Shown here one piece after another: positions 36,852 to 45,474 of a stretch of DNA of 64,000 bases. Made by a program: the position numbers and the translations under genes. The stretch lies in contig NZ_FMVS01000011.1 in the NCBI RefSeq assembly GCF_900102515.1, positions 1 to 64,000 of the forward strand, given 5' to 3'. This DNA comes from Butyrivibrio sp. INlla14. GTDB taxonomy: Bacteria > Bacillota > Clostridia > Lachnospirales > Lachnospiraceae. The notes under the pieces are model-generated. The model was given only the letters and a program-made list of their open reading frames with translations. It did no database searches and was not told where the DNA came from. Numbering within the stretch: the first letter of the stretch is position 1; the number at the start of each line of letters is the position of its first letter.

Positions 36852-38996
36852 CTAACGCGCTGGCTTAAGCGTATGCTCCCCCGAACCAAGCTTAAAGAGA
36901 GTGTACTTATCTTCACCAAAAACAGGAAGGTACACATCTGCTTCTGTGCCCTTTGGTATCTTCAATTTCATGTGATAGCTGTCCGCAGACTTGTATATTT
37001 CTACATATATAAGACCTTTTGCGGACGGAACTGCACATTTTACATTTGTCAGATCACCAAGATATGGTTTTATCTCAAAACGTTTATACCCTGTTTCCAA
37101 AGGTCTGACTCCTGCTATAAATTTGGACATAGTAATAAGTGGACCGCCTGACCAGGCATGATTAAGTGTCCCATCATGATTCCAGTACTCCCATAATGTG
37201 GAGTAATCATAATCCACCATCTCTTTATATCTTTTCTTCATTCTGATGATGGCCTTGTCTATATAACCTGCAATGCAAAGAGCATCAAGTACATACTTTT
37301 CCATGTATGGACTTGAATTTGTGGTTTTTTCCAGAACTTTTACTATATCAGCATACTTCTTTGGCCCTGCGAGTCCTGAGATTACTGCAAGAGCATTAGC
37401 TCTGTCATCTGGCTTTTTATTATCAGTTTTGTTGTAATAAAAAGATTCTTTCCAAAAGTGCTTGTCATAGCTATTTTCAATATCTTTTTTCCTTTTGATA
37501 AAAAAGCCTGATTCATCTTGCTTTCCAAGTAGTTCGGCCATGTTTATCAGAGAATCTAGTGCCATATAGTACCAGGCATTTTCCATAGGAGCTATATCAG
37601 CATTTTCGCCCCAATCCGGCCAGTCCCAGCTGCCAGTTCTGTGAACTACAAGTCCATTCTTCATTTTAAAAAGTTTAAGGTAATCTTTTGATGCTTCATA
37701 TGCCTGAGGCATAAAAGACGCATCACCTGTATACTTGTAGTAATACCAGAATCCCCAGATGCCTGCCAGGTTTTGCATAGGAAGCTCAAACTGATCTTTA
37801 CCAGAAGGAACTACAGTCAACATATAACCACTATCTTTTGTCCAGCCAGCCATCATTTCTACGCCTTTTTTATATAGGAGTAGCGCTTTCTCGTCGAGAC
37901 AGTATAGCATTTGCTGCATTTCAAGATTAACATCTCCCCACCACTGGGCCCTCTCCCTGTCAGGACAATCCATGAAATTATCCCTCATAGTGATGTAAAG
38001 TGTTCTAAGTGATTTCTGCCACAATTTATTAAGGAATGTATCATCACACTCAAAGCTGCCTACAAATTCGGTATTATAACCAGTTTCATGATATCCTAGC
38101 TCTTCGATGGTAACGTCTTCATCTATTTCATAAAAAATATATTCCCCATTCATCCATCCAAGCGATTCATATTCCTGATATCCATCCTTGGTATAATATA
38201 CAGCCATTACACTTTTGGTATCATATAGTGAATCGACGTAATTGTCTGCTTTTATCGCTATCCTTTTTCCCTCAGGAGCTGTGACCTTCAGCATAGGGGT
38301 TATCTGGGCATTATAGGGAAGTTTCATTTTTATTTGTTCTTTTTTCTTTGTTTTATGCCCCTTTAGCTCATCACTATTTACGTATTTTTTATAGCCAAAG
38401 TCCTTTAGTTGAGGAATTACTCTTTTGTTAAAAGAGCCCCAGTATGAAAGCGCATCTTCTATAACTTCTGCATTATCCCAATCTGAGGTATCATGATCAG
38501 GCATAAACCAATCAGGAATGTCTTTAGCAGCATCAAAATACAAATTAGACTCAGATAGCCTGAAATTGGATTTTTCATCATTTTCATCTGCAGAGACATA
38601 TGCCGGATGCCTTTTTATCTTCCATGATTCATCTGAGCAAATGATAGTCCCATTTATATCCATTTCAAACACTAGGCCGCCTCTTTTGCTATCCAAGTGA
38701 GAAAATCCTTGCTTGCCAAAATAACAAACAAGGATAGCTATTGTATTTGTCCCTTGATTTAGGAATTCACCAAGGTCAATTTCATCATAATATATGGAGT
38801 GTCTATCAGGTCCGCGTTTTATACCGCCTTCAAATATCACGGGTTTGCCGTTGACATAGAGCCAATATTTTGAATCAACTGCTATTTTGGTCAATGCCTT
38901 ATCTGCGGCACTATTTAAATCAAAATTTTTGACAAAACACATCCAGGTGTTTTCACTATTTTCACCTTTTTTCCAAATGCATTTTCTATTTTCCAT
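36852..38996 (-). CDS. GH78-type alpha-L-rhamnosidase family protein
   Basis: A 714-residue glycoside hydrolase without a signal peptide, so intracellular. N-terminal beta-sandwich regions (WLYVNGKPVIFEGG, FDAAKDIPDWFMPDHD) are followed by an (alpha/alpha)6 barrel with the signature FMDCPDRERAQWWGD, whose acidic residues match the GH78 general-acid region, then HAWSGGPL near the C-terminus. This fits alpha-L-rhamnosidases, although GH106 or related barrel families cannot be excluded by eye. I start at MENRKC, nine bases after AGGTG; an in-frame GTG lies at 39008. It follows the GH25 gene by 38 bases. Confidence 0.82.
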   Translation of the reverse strand: MENRKCIWKKGENSENTWMCFVKNFDLNSAADKALTKIAVDSKYWLYVNGKPVIFEGGIKRGPDRHSIYYDEIDLGEFLNQGTNTIAILVCYFGKQGFSHLDSKRGGLVFEMDINGTIICSDESWKIKRHPAYVSADENDEKSNFRLSESNLYFDAAKDIPDWFMPDHDTSDWDNAEVIEDALSYWGSFNKRVIPQLKDFGYKKYVNSDELKGHKTKKKEQIKMKLPYNAQITPMLKVTAPEGKRIAIKADNYVDSLYDTKSVMAVYYTKDGYQEYESLGWMNGEYIFYEIDEDVTIEELGYHETGYNTEFVGSFECDDTFLNKLWQKSLRTLYITMRDNFMDCPDRERAQWWGDVNLEMQQMLYCLDEKALLLYKKGVEMMAGWTKDSGYMLTVVPSGKDQFELPMQNLAGIWGFWYYYKYTGDASFMPQAYEASKDYLKLFKMKNGLVVHRTGSWDWPDWGENADIAPMENAWYYMALDSLINMAELLGKQDESGFFIKRKKDIENSYDKHFWKESFYYNKTDNKKPDDRANALAVISGLAGPKKYADIVKVLEKTTNSSPYMEKYVLDALCIAGYIDKAIIRMKKRYKEMVDYDYSTLWEYWNHDGTLNHAWSGGPLITMSKFIAGVRPLETGYKRFEIKPYLGDLTNVKCAVPSAKGLIYVEIYKSADSYHMKLKIPKGTEADVYLPVFGEDKYTLFKLGSGEHTLKPAR

Positions 38997-39034
38997 AAAA
39001 GATAACACCTATTTTGTTGGCTATAAGAGCACTT

Positions 39035-40471
39035 TTACTTGATCACGTTCATGTCGACGTTACCGGCAATTCCTGGGACTGAGCCCTTTGAGGTGTATTG
39101 CCACATGTCGTAGCGTGTTGCTGTGTAGGTAGGAATGTCCACGTACTGGGCAAGCCAAATTTTGTAATCTGTGAAGGATGCAGTATTCATGCGTCCTTCC
39201 TCGAACCATTTCTTGTTGGAGTAAATTCCTGCGGTATAGCCTGCGTTCCTGATAGTAGTAAGGAAAGCATGGCACACTGCAGTTCTTTGTTCACCACTTA
39301 TCTGATCTCCTCTGCCGTGGCTTGCCTCAACGTCAAGGTATACAGGCATCTGGAGATTGTAACCACTTATAAGTTCAAGAACCATGGAGGCTTCTTCTAC
39401 AGCTTCAGCTTCGTTGACGGCCTGTGAAAAGAAATAGACGCCAACATTTATACCGTTACTCTGCGCTCCTGCAATGTTCTGATAATATAGAGGATCAATT
39501 ACAAGTGCACCTGAACTAGAACCTCTGTAGCCACATCTGATAATAGCAAAGTTGATTCCTGAGTTCTTGACTGCCCCCCAGTCTATGTTTCCATTATGCT
39601 TGGAAACATCAATCCCCTTAACTCCTGAATGAGCTGCCACATAATTAGGATCCGATGCAATAGTTGGTGCAGCAATTGTCCCAGAGCTTGCCCCCTGGTA
39701 AGCTGCCTTGGAAGCCTGATTGGCCGCATCTTCAGCCTCTATCTGAGCCAAAATGTCCTCTGCATCCTCGGAAATATCTTCATCGTAGGATTCCTGGTTT
39801 TCGCCCTCAGCTACTCCCTCTGACGCTGCTGAAATATCTGTAGTAAGATCCTCTTCCTGAACCTTGGTATCCTCTGCCGCAACATTTATCTGAGACTCAT
39901 CTTTAATCTCATCCTTTATATCTACCTTGGCATATTCAATGTGATCAGATACAGTGATTGTCTGAGATTTATCTGAGTGATAATTGGCAGTCTCTGTGGA
40001 AATATCAGAAAGAAAAACAGTATAGTCTCCAGGATCAACAAAAGGAATATAGATAATACCATCCTTGTCAGTATCGTTATAGGTCATGGTCTTATCTTTT
40101 CCCTTTACAGTTACAGTAAAGTCAACACCAGAAATAAGAGTCTCAGTGCCACTTTTTGAAAGCTTGATCTTAAGATCATCCTGAATGGAACGAAGTGAAA
40201 TACTTACTGTCACATTTTCTTTTACAGCAGAGTTAAAAGCTCCACTTTCAGAGGTCTCTATCCCATTCTGTTCCCTAAGGTCATCACCGTCCACAAGGCC
40301 CAGATCAAGCGCCTCCAGTTCAGAAACCGACTCAAAAAGTGAGCTATTATCCTCATCCGCCTGTGCGCTCTTATTTTCCTTTGCGATATTACTAATTAAA
40401 AGCCCTACAGGGATAATAACCAGTAGGGCACAAATTATACCTATTAAAAAAAGTTGTGTCTTCTTTAACAT
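39035..40471 (-). CDS. Membrane-anchored GH25 muramidase
   Basis: Cleaves the MurNAc-GlcNAc backbone of peptidoglycan. The protein has 478 residues: an N-terminal membrane segment (about 8-28), a SpaA/prealbumin-like beta-sandwich region (about 85-175), an acidic low-complexity linker (about 190-265) and a C-terminal GH25 barrel (about 275-478) with GIDVSKHNG, IIRCGYRG and the catalytic YLDVEAS. Five bases separate it from the aldolase gene upstream. The long acidic linker suggests it reaches into the wall from the membrane. Confidence 0.9.
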   Translation of the reverse strand: MLKKTQLFLIGIICALLVIIPVGLLISNIAKENKSAQADEDNSSLFESVSELEALDLGLVDGDDLREQNGIETSESGAFNSAVKENVTVSISLRSIQDDLKIKLSKSGTETLISGVDFTVTVKGKDKTMTYNDTDKDGIIYIPFVDPGDYTVFLSDISTETANYHSDKSQTITVSDHIEYAKVDIKDEIKDESQINVAAEDTKVQEEDLTTDISAASEGVAEGENQESYDEDISEDAEDILAQIEAEDAANQASKAAYQGASSGTIAAPTIASDPNYVAAHSGVKGIDVSKHNGNIDWGAVKNSGINFAIIRCGYRGSSSGALVIDPLYYQNIAGAQSNGINVGVYFFSQAVNEAEAVEEASMVLELISGYNLQMPVYLDVEASHGRGDQISGEQRTAVCHAFLTTIRNAGYTAGIYSNKKWFEEGRMNTASFTDYKIWLAQYVDIPTYTATRYDMWQYTSKGSVPGIAGNVDMNVIK

Positions 40472-40476
40472 CCAAT

Positions 40477-41580
40477 TTACCTTTTAGAATCTGCAAGCTT
40501 GGAATATGGCTTCCTATAGTGCCTGTTCATCTTGATGCATTCCCAAAGAGAAAGATAATGTCCTTCTCCATTTCGAAGAACTGATATGTAAGCAATGCAT
40601 CCCTTATCAAGAACTATGGCCACTGCCATAGCATCATCAAGAGTACTTCCAACGCAATAAGCACCATCATTAAGAGAAAATACAGCGTTGACGTTTTTCT
40701 TGATGTTGTGGTAGTTGTTACCATCCTTGCCATGTTCATTACTTGGGATCTTAACCCCAACACCAATGAGCTGTGCAAAATCATCCAAAAGAGGTTTCAT
40801 ATGGCTGGCTCTTCTGGACACAGTCATTACCGCCTCAGATTTGTTATGAACAATGTATCTTACATCTGGTCTTCTCTTATAGATTTCCTCGTGGATACTC
40901 TTAACTCTCTCAGGAGTGTCCGGAAGATCATAAACAATCTTTTCTCCATCAAGATGGCTGTTAAAGCCAGCTTCCACACCATGATTCATATCTGTCTTGC
41001 AGACATCAGACAGGAAATTGTGACAGGCAACTTCCATTTTCTCTGCTTCAAAAACTGCTTCCTTGGAATCCCTGCCAAGGCAGAGTGTGCCATGGTTTGC
41101 CATGATAAATCCCTTGCTGTCGGGATATTTCTTAACTGTAGCTGCCACGTTGGACGCCAATTTATCTGTTCCTGGAAGTGCGTATGAAGCAACAGGAATC
41201 ACCATGTCTGTATCATCAAAATAGGTAAGAACCTTCTTAAAGCCCAGGGTTCCTGCGCAGGAAGCATAGACCTGATGAGTGTGGACGATAAACTCCACAT
41301 CCGGCCTTTCCTTGTAACATACAGCGTGAACCGCCTTCTCACTTGAGGGCAAAACATCTCCTTCATAAGAAAGATCGTCAATATTAACCTTCACGATCAT
41401 CTCAGGTTTTAAATCCTCATATTTAATTCCACTTGGTGTGATCAAAAAAGAAGTCTCATCAATTCTCTGAGAAATATTCCCCCATGTACGTACCAAAAGA
41501 CCTACCTCATGAAGTTCTTTGGATACCTCAATAATGTGCTTCTTGGCTTCAAGAAGCTCTTCACTAGTAGTTAATGCCAT
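40477..41580 (-). CDS. Tandem-domain class II aldolase/adducin-like protein
   Basis: A 367-residue protein made of two class II aldolase-like units. The first (about 1-200) has the substrate loop GNIS (34-37), catalytic-type Glu81, and zinc ligands His100, His102 and His163 (VHTHQVYASC, ANHGTLCLG). The second (about 220-345) repeats the pattern IVHNKSEAVMTVS, but HTH is replaced by HNK and the third His is lost in GAYCVG. The first unit could act as a fuculose- or rhamnulose-phosphate aldolase or a related epimerase; the second is probably structural or regulatory. Usual family length is about 210-230. It is followed closely by GH25 and a rhamnosidase-like gene. Confidence 0.75.
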   Translation of the reverse strand: MALTTSEELLEAKKHIIEVSKELHEVGLLVRTWGNISQRIDETSFLITPSGIKYEDLKPEMIVKVNIDDLSYEGDVLPSSEKAVHAVCYKERPDVEFIVHTHQVYASCAGTLGFKKVLTYFDDTDMVIPVASYALPGTDKLASNVAATVKKYPDSKGFIMANHGTLCLGRDSKEAVFEAEKMEVACHNFLSDVCKTDMNHGVEAGFNSHLDGEKIVYDLPDTPERVKSIHEEIYKRRPDVRYIVHNKSEAVMTVSRRASHMKPLLDDFAQLIGVGVKIPSNEHGKDGNNYHNIKKNVNAVFSLNDGAYCVGSTLDDAMAVAIVLDKGCIAYISVLRNGEGHYLSLWECIKMNRHYRKPYSKLADSKR

Positions 41581-41636
41581 AACCCTTATAAATCCCCAAT
41601 CAAAAAATAATAATTCTTAATTATATTAGCACATTT

Positions 41637-42881
41637 TCATCCTCTTATCTGACCTGTGCCAATTATCTCGTACTTATAGGATGTAAGTTCCTTAAGTCCC
41701 ATAGGCCCTCTGGCATGAAGCTTCTGAGTACTGATACCAATCTCTGCCCCAAATCCAAACTCAAAGCCATCTGTAAATCTGGTAGAAGCATTGACATAAA
41801 CACAAGCTGCATCAACTTCATTTAGGAACTTGCGTGCTGTCTCTTCATTCTCTGTAATAATAGACTCAGAATGACCAGTGTTGTATTTATTTATGTGATC
41901 GATTGCTTCCGAAACATCACTAACAGTCTTGACTGAGATAATGTAATCAAGATACTCTTTACCAAAATCCTCATCTGTAGCCACAGCAGAGTCAGTAAGA
42001 ATTTCTCTGGATGCCTTATCAGCCCTAATTTCTACATTATACTCCTTCATAGCCTTATCAAAAAGGGGTAAAAACTCATCTTTTACAGATTCATGGACAA
42101 CCAAAGACTCTGCGGCATTACAGACGCCTATTCTCTGAGTCTTTGCATTTATTATGATAGGAATTGCCTTTTTAAGATCAGCATCCTTGTCCACATAGAT
42201 ATGACAATTTCCTGTACCAGTCTCTATAACAGGAATTGTAGAATTCTCAACGACAGCTCTGATGAGCCTTTCACTTCCTCTTGGAATCAGGACATCAACG
42301 TATTCCTTCATCTGCATGAATTTCTGTGTCACGCTTCTGTCAGTATCTTCAATTAACTGAACTGCATCTGGATTTATACCCTCAGAACTAAGGGCATCAC
42401 GAATAACCCTGGTGATGGCGATATTACTGTTAATTGCATCGCTTCCACCCTTTAAAATAACAGCATTGCCGGATTTAAAGGTAAGACTAAAGGCATCTGC
42501 TGTGACGTTTGGACGAGACTCATAAATTATTCCAATAACTCCAAAAGGTACACTTACCTTGGAGATTTTAAGGCCATTTGGCCTCTCAAAGTTCTCTATA
42601 ACTGCTCCGATAGGGTCTTCTAAGCCCGCTACCTGCCTGACGCCCTCTGCCATAGCTTCAATTCGCTTTTCGTCAAGCTTTAACCTGTCAAGCATCCCCT
42701 GGTGCATGCCATTTTTAAGGCCATTTTCATAGTCTTTACTATTGGCATCAAGAATATATTTAGCCTCAGACTCAAGGCACTCTGCTATTTTAAAAAGAGC
42801 CCTGTTCTTATCTTCTGTACCTAATTTCTGTACTTCGTACTTAACACTTTTTGCCCTCTGACAAATCTCAAGAAGTTCCAT
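41637..42881 (-). CDS. proA: Gamma-glutamyl phosphate reductase
   Basis: The NADPH-dependent second step of proline synthesis. The 414-residue protein belongs to the aldehyde dehydrogenase superfamily; the catalytic Cys lies in [17 protein letters not shown], and [17 protein letters not shown] is typical ProA. I start at [11 protein letters not shown], with GGAGG six bases upstream; the reading from 42920 adds 13 unsupported residues. It has its own promoter, and proB is not adjacent. Confidence 0.95.
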   Translation of the reverse strand: MELLEICQRAKSVKYEVQKLGTEDKNRALFKIAECLESEAKYILDANSKDYENGLKNGMHQGMLDRLKLDEKRIEAMAEGVRQVAGLEDPIGAVIENFERPNGLKISKVSVPFGVIGIIYESRPNVTADAFSLTFKSGNAVILKGGSDAINSNIAITRVIRDALSSEGINPDAVQLIEDTDRSVTQKFMQMKEYVDVLIPRGSERLIRAVVENSTIPVIETGTGNCHIYVDKDADLKKAIPIIINAKTQRIGVCNAAESLVVHESVKDEFLPLFDKAMKEYNVEIRADKASREILTDSAVATDEDFGKEYLDYIISVKTVSDVSEAIDHINKYNTGHSESIITENEETARKFLNEVDAACVYVNASTRFTDGFEFGFGAEIGISTQKLHARGPMGLKELTSYKYEIIGTGQIRG

Positions 42882-42933
42882 GCCGTTCCTCCATTTACCC
42901 CAAAACAAAACACAAGTCACAAATTTTCTTAAT

Positions 42934-42962
42934 ATTATACTTGTTTACGGCTTTCCCTTCAA
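42934..42962 (-). promoter_or_regulatory. proA promoter
   Basis: Minus strand TTGAAG (42957-42962), 17 bases, consensus TATAAT (42934-42939), about 50 bases before the proA start. Confidence 0.6.
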
Positions 42963-42972
42963 TTGAACTTTT

Positions 42973-43848
42973 TTATCCTTCGCTACTAAGTATTGTAATT
43001 ATCTCTCTTGCCCAGCCCTCATCATCCGGATCAAGCTCGAAATCTTTAAATTCTTCGCCCTTTCCATGGGTTATAAGAAGAGAATCATTGGCTATATGAA
43101 CAGTTTCTTTATATTTGTTAGTGATAAGCTCCTTCATGTTTTTGGCAGCTTCAGTATTATACACTTCTTTCTTGGCAGTGGCAGTGATTATGCCATCTAC
43201 ATGTACTGTATACTTTCTGAAAAATTTCCTTATATCATCAATAGAATAATAATTAGCAGAAAATACCCAGATGTCATATCCATTTTTCTTAAGGAAGCGG
43301 AAAAGAGCTGGAATTCCAAGCCTCATGCGCCTTGAAGCCTGACTTCCCAGTGCCAGGGCTGGCTTTTTCTCTATCAGTACGTCACTATTACTTCTAAAAA
43401 CAACTTCATCAAGATCAAGGGTAACTCTCTTTTCATGAGTAGAGTGCTTAAGGATATCCTTGATTTCCTCTTCCAGCATCATGTTAACTACTTTTATAGG
43501 AACTTTTTTTACACCCGCCATCATGGCTGCGCCCCATCTATGATGGCCATTTATGAGCATAAAGCCAGATGGATGTGTACGAATAACGATAAGTGGCTCC
43601 ATTGCAGGCTTCAAGCCTCTAGCCATTGAGTCAAGATATGCTCTTTGATAATCTGACATAATGCGATAGCTTGGCCCGACATCAGGAAAAGAGAATTCAT
43701 CATCCGGATTGGGATGAAGATTTGTGCAGGGTGTGTTCAGGTAAAAGAGCCTCTGCAGTCTTGAAGAATTAACTGGAACATACATTCCAACTTCTTTTTC
43801 AAGTTCGTTTTTCAAATATTCCTTAAACTCAGAATTAGTCATTGCCAT
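42973..43848 (-). CDS. ParB/Srx-like domain fused to HAD-like domain
   Basis: A 291-residue protein I do not recognise as a named family. The N-terminal half (about 60-125) looks like a ParB/sulfiredoxin fold: PLIVIRTHPSG, then INGHHRWGAAMMAG (99-112) with the GHHR nucleotide/phosphate loop. The C-terminal half (about 140-290) looks like a HAD fold: LDLDEV (D145, D147), VFSANY (S197), a Lys-containing KKEVY and HIANDS (251-256). Motif I has DxD, so phosphatase chemistry is possible, although the last motif lacks the usual acidic pair. I start at the ATG at 43848 (AGAGG nine bases before). It begins 30 bases after the YesN-like regulator, so it is probably cotranscribed with the sugar system. 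Confidence 0.6.
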   Translation of the reverse strand: MAMTNSEFKEYLKNELEKEVGMYVPVNSSRLQRLFYLNTPCTNLHPNPDDEFSFPDVGPSYRIMSDYQRAYLDSMARGLKPAMEPLIVIRTHPSGFMLINGHHRWGAAMMAGVKKVPIKVVNMMLEEEIKDILKHSTHEKRVTLDLDEVVFRSNSDVLIEKKPALALGSQASRRMRLGIPALFRFLKKNGYDIWVFSANYYSIDDIRKFFRKYTVHVDGIITATAKKEVYNTEAAKNMKELITNKYKETVHIANDSLLITHGKGEEFKDFELDPDDEGWAREIITILSSEG

Positions 43849-43878
43849 AGTATTAAACCTCTGGTAAAGAAATGCCAC

Positions 43879-45450
43879 TTAAGTTTCTTTTCTCATACTC
43901 CTCGGTGAAACCCCATAAAACTTTTTAAATACATTTGAAAAGTAGCTTACGTCATTATAGCCAACCGATTCTGCAATCGCTGTAAGCTTTTGATCTGTTG
44001 TAGTCAAAAGAGCTTTTGCTTTCTGCATTCTGACGCCTGTAATATACTCAGTAAGCGTCATATCCATCTCGCTCTTAAACATTTTTCGCAGATAAGTCTG
44101 GTTAAGACATAGCTCACCAGAAATATCAGAAATAGAAAGTGCGCTATCAGAATAGTTATTATCTATGTACTCCTTGGCTGCAGTGGCAACATCGTGAGTC
44201 TTGGTGTCCTTTTTGCTTTTTTCAAATTCTATTCGTTTTTTGTATAAATAGATAACTCTATCCTTCATCTGACTAGGGGTTGCAGCATCAGACATATATT
44301 TTTCAGGTGAAAACCCTTCTCCATAAATCTTATCTATAGAAAAGCCCTTGGAAATAATGTTTGTCATAAGGATGCTTATGGCACTGGTCAAAAGATTCAT
44401 GTCATAAATTTTTATATCTCCTTCTGAGCCATTATTATCTCTAAGCTTGTCCCATAAAAGATTCAGTGCATTTTCTGCATCCTCCGCCTGCAGGGTTTCA
44501 AGATCCTTATTAAGTCTTATTATGGCATCCAGAGAAGAATAGGCTGCGTCATCACCACTGTTTCTTAGGTCATAAAGCTTTCCAAAGCCCGTCCTTGAAA
44601 GATGTCCAAGTGCTTTTTCATAGGCCTTTTTTATATCCAAAAGCTGCATGGCCTTTGTAAGAGCTATGGAAGTGTTTATTTCAAGCTGGCTTTTTACAAT
44701 CTGAATAATGTCTGAAAACTCATATCCCTTATACGTATTAATATCGGCTAATAAATCGAATTTCATAAGTACAACAATATTATTCTCAAAATCATGGAAA
44801 ATTTTAAACTGCCCCTTTATTTCAAGCTTATCAGAAAGCATCTTGGCAATAAGTTTCTCCCAATTCATAAGCTGCTCTCTGTCTTCATACTCTTTATACG
44901 AAGAAGCATCGAATCGTAGCAACGCTAAAAGATATCCTGACTCTTTTTCGCTCCATGTTCCAAATATCTTTTCTTCAAGCTTTTTAGCTGCCTCATCATC
45001 AGAAACGCCAGCATATATCAGAGCTCTAAGTTCTTCATAGTGCTCATCACTTTTTATTTCAGTGTTCTCAACTGCCTTACTTATATTATCCTGAAGCTTT
45101 AAAAGACTAAGTATCAGTTCCTCTTTTTCAAAGGGCTTTACAATATAATCACAGACTCCAAGCTTGACTGCCTTTCTTGCATACTCAAACTCATTATTAC
45201 CAGTGATCAGGATTACAGAAATATCAGGGTAATCTCTAGTTACCTTTTCAGCAAGCTCAAGGCCATTAACATATGGCATAGTTATGTCTGTAAGAACCAC
45301 ATCAGGATAGAACTCTTCTATCTTTTCAAGAGCCTCTCTTCCATCAGAGGCTTCACAACATATCTCAAACCCATATGAATTCCAGTCGATGCACCCTCTT
45401 AGGTATTCCAGAAAAATAGGCATATCGTCAACAATCATTATTCTAATCAT
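43879..45450 (-). CDS. YesN-type response regulator with AraC DNA-binding domain
   Basis: A 523-residue regulator: an N-terminal receiver domain with D8/D9 and the phospho-acceptor D55 (VVLTDITMP), a long middle region (about 130-410), and a C-terminal AraC-type double helix-turn-helix (about 425-523, ending YNDVSYFSNVFKKFYGVSP). It partners the histidine kinase 24 bases upstream, and by analogy with YesMN systems should control the sugar importer genes in the same cluster. Confidence 0.92.
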   Translation of the reverse strand: MIRIMIVDDMPIFLEYLRGCIDWNSYGFEICCEASDGREALEKIEEFYPDVVLTDITMPYVNGLELAEKVTRDYPDISVILITGNNEFEYARKAVKLGVCDYIVKPFEKEELILSLLKLQDNISKAVENTEIKSDEHYEELRALIYAGVSDDEAAKKLEEKIFGTWSEKESGYLLALLRFDASSYKEYEDREQLMNWEKLIAKMLSDKLEIKGQFKIFHDFENNIVVLMKFDLLADINTYKGYEFSDIIQIVKSQLEINTSIALTKAMQLLDIKKAYEKALGHLSRTGFGKLYDLRNSGDDAAYSSLDAIIRLNKDLETLQAEDAENALNLLWDKLRDNNGSEGDIKIYDMNLLTSAISILMTNIISKGFSIDKIYGEGFSPEKYMSDAATPSQMKDRVIYLYKKRIEFEKSKKDTKTHDVATAAKEYIDNNYSDSALSISDISGELCLNQTYLRKMFKSEMDMTLTEYITGVRMQKAKALLTTTDQKLTAIAESVGYNDVSYFSNVFKKFYGVSPRSMRKET

Positions 45451-45474
45451 TATTTTGTCATCCCTACTCTAGTT

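Noticed and set aside
36837-36852. Small hairpin GCCACT-ACGC-AGTGGC between potD and the rhamnosidase-like gene as a terminator
   Set aside because: Only six base pairs, with no T-run on either strand; it may help separate the convergent genes but I cannot support the call.
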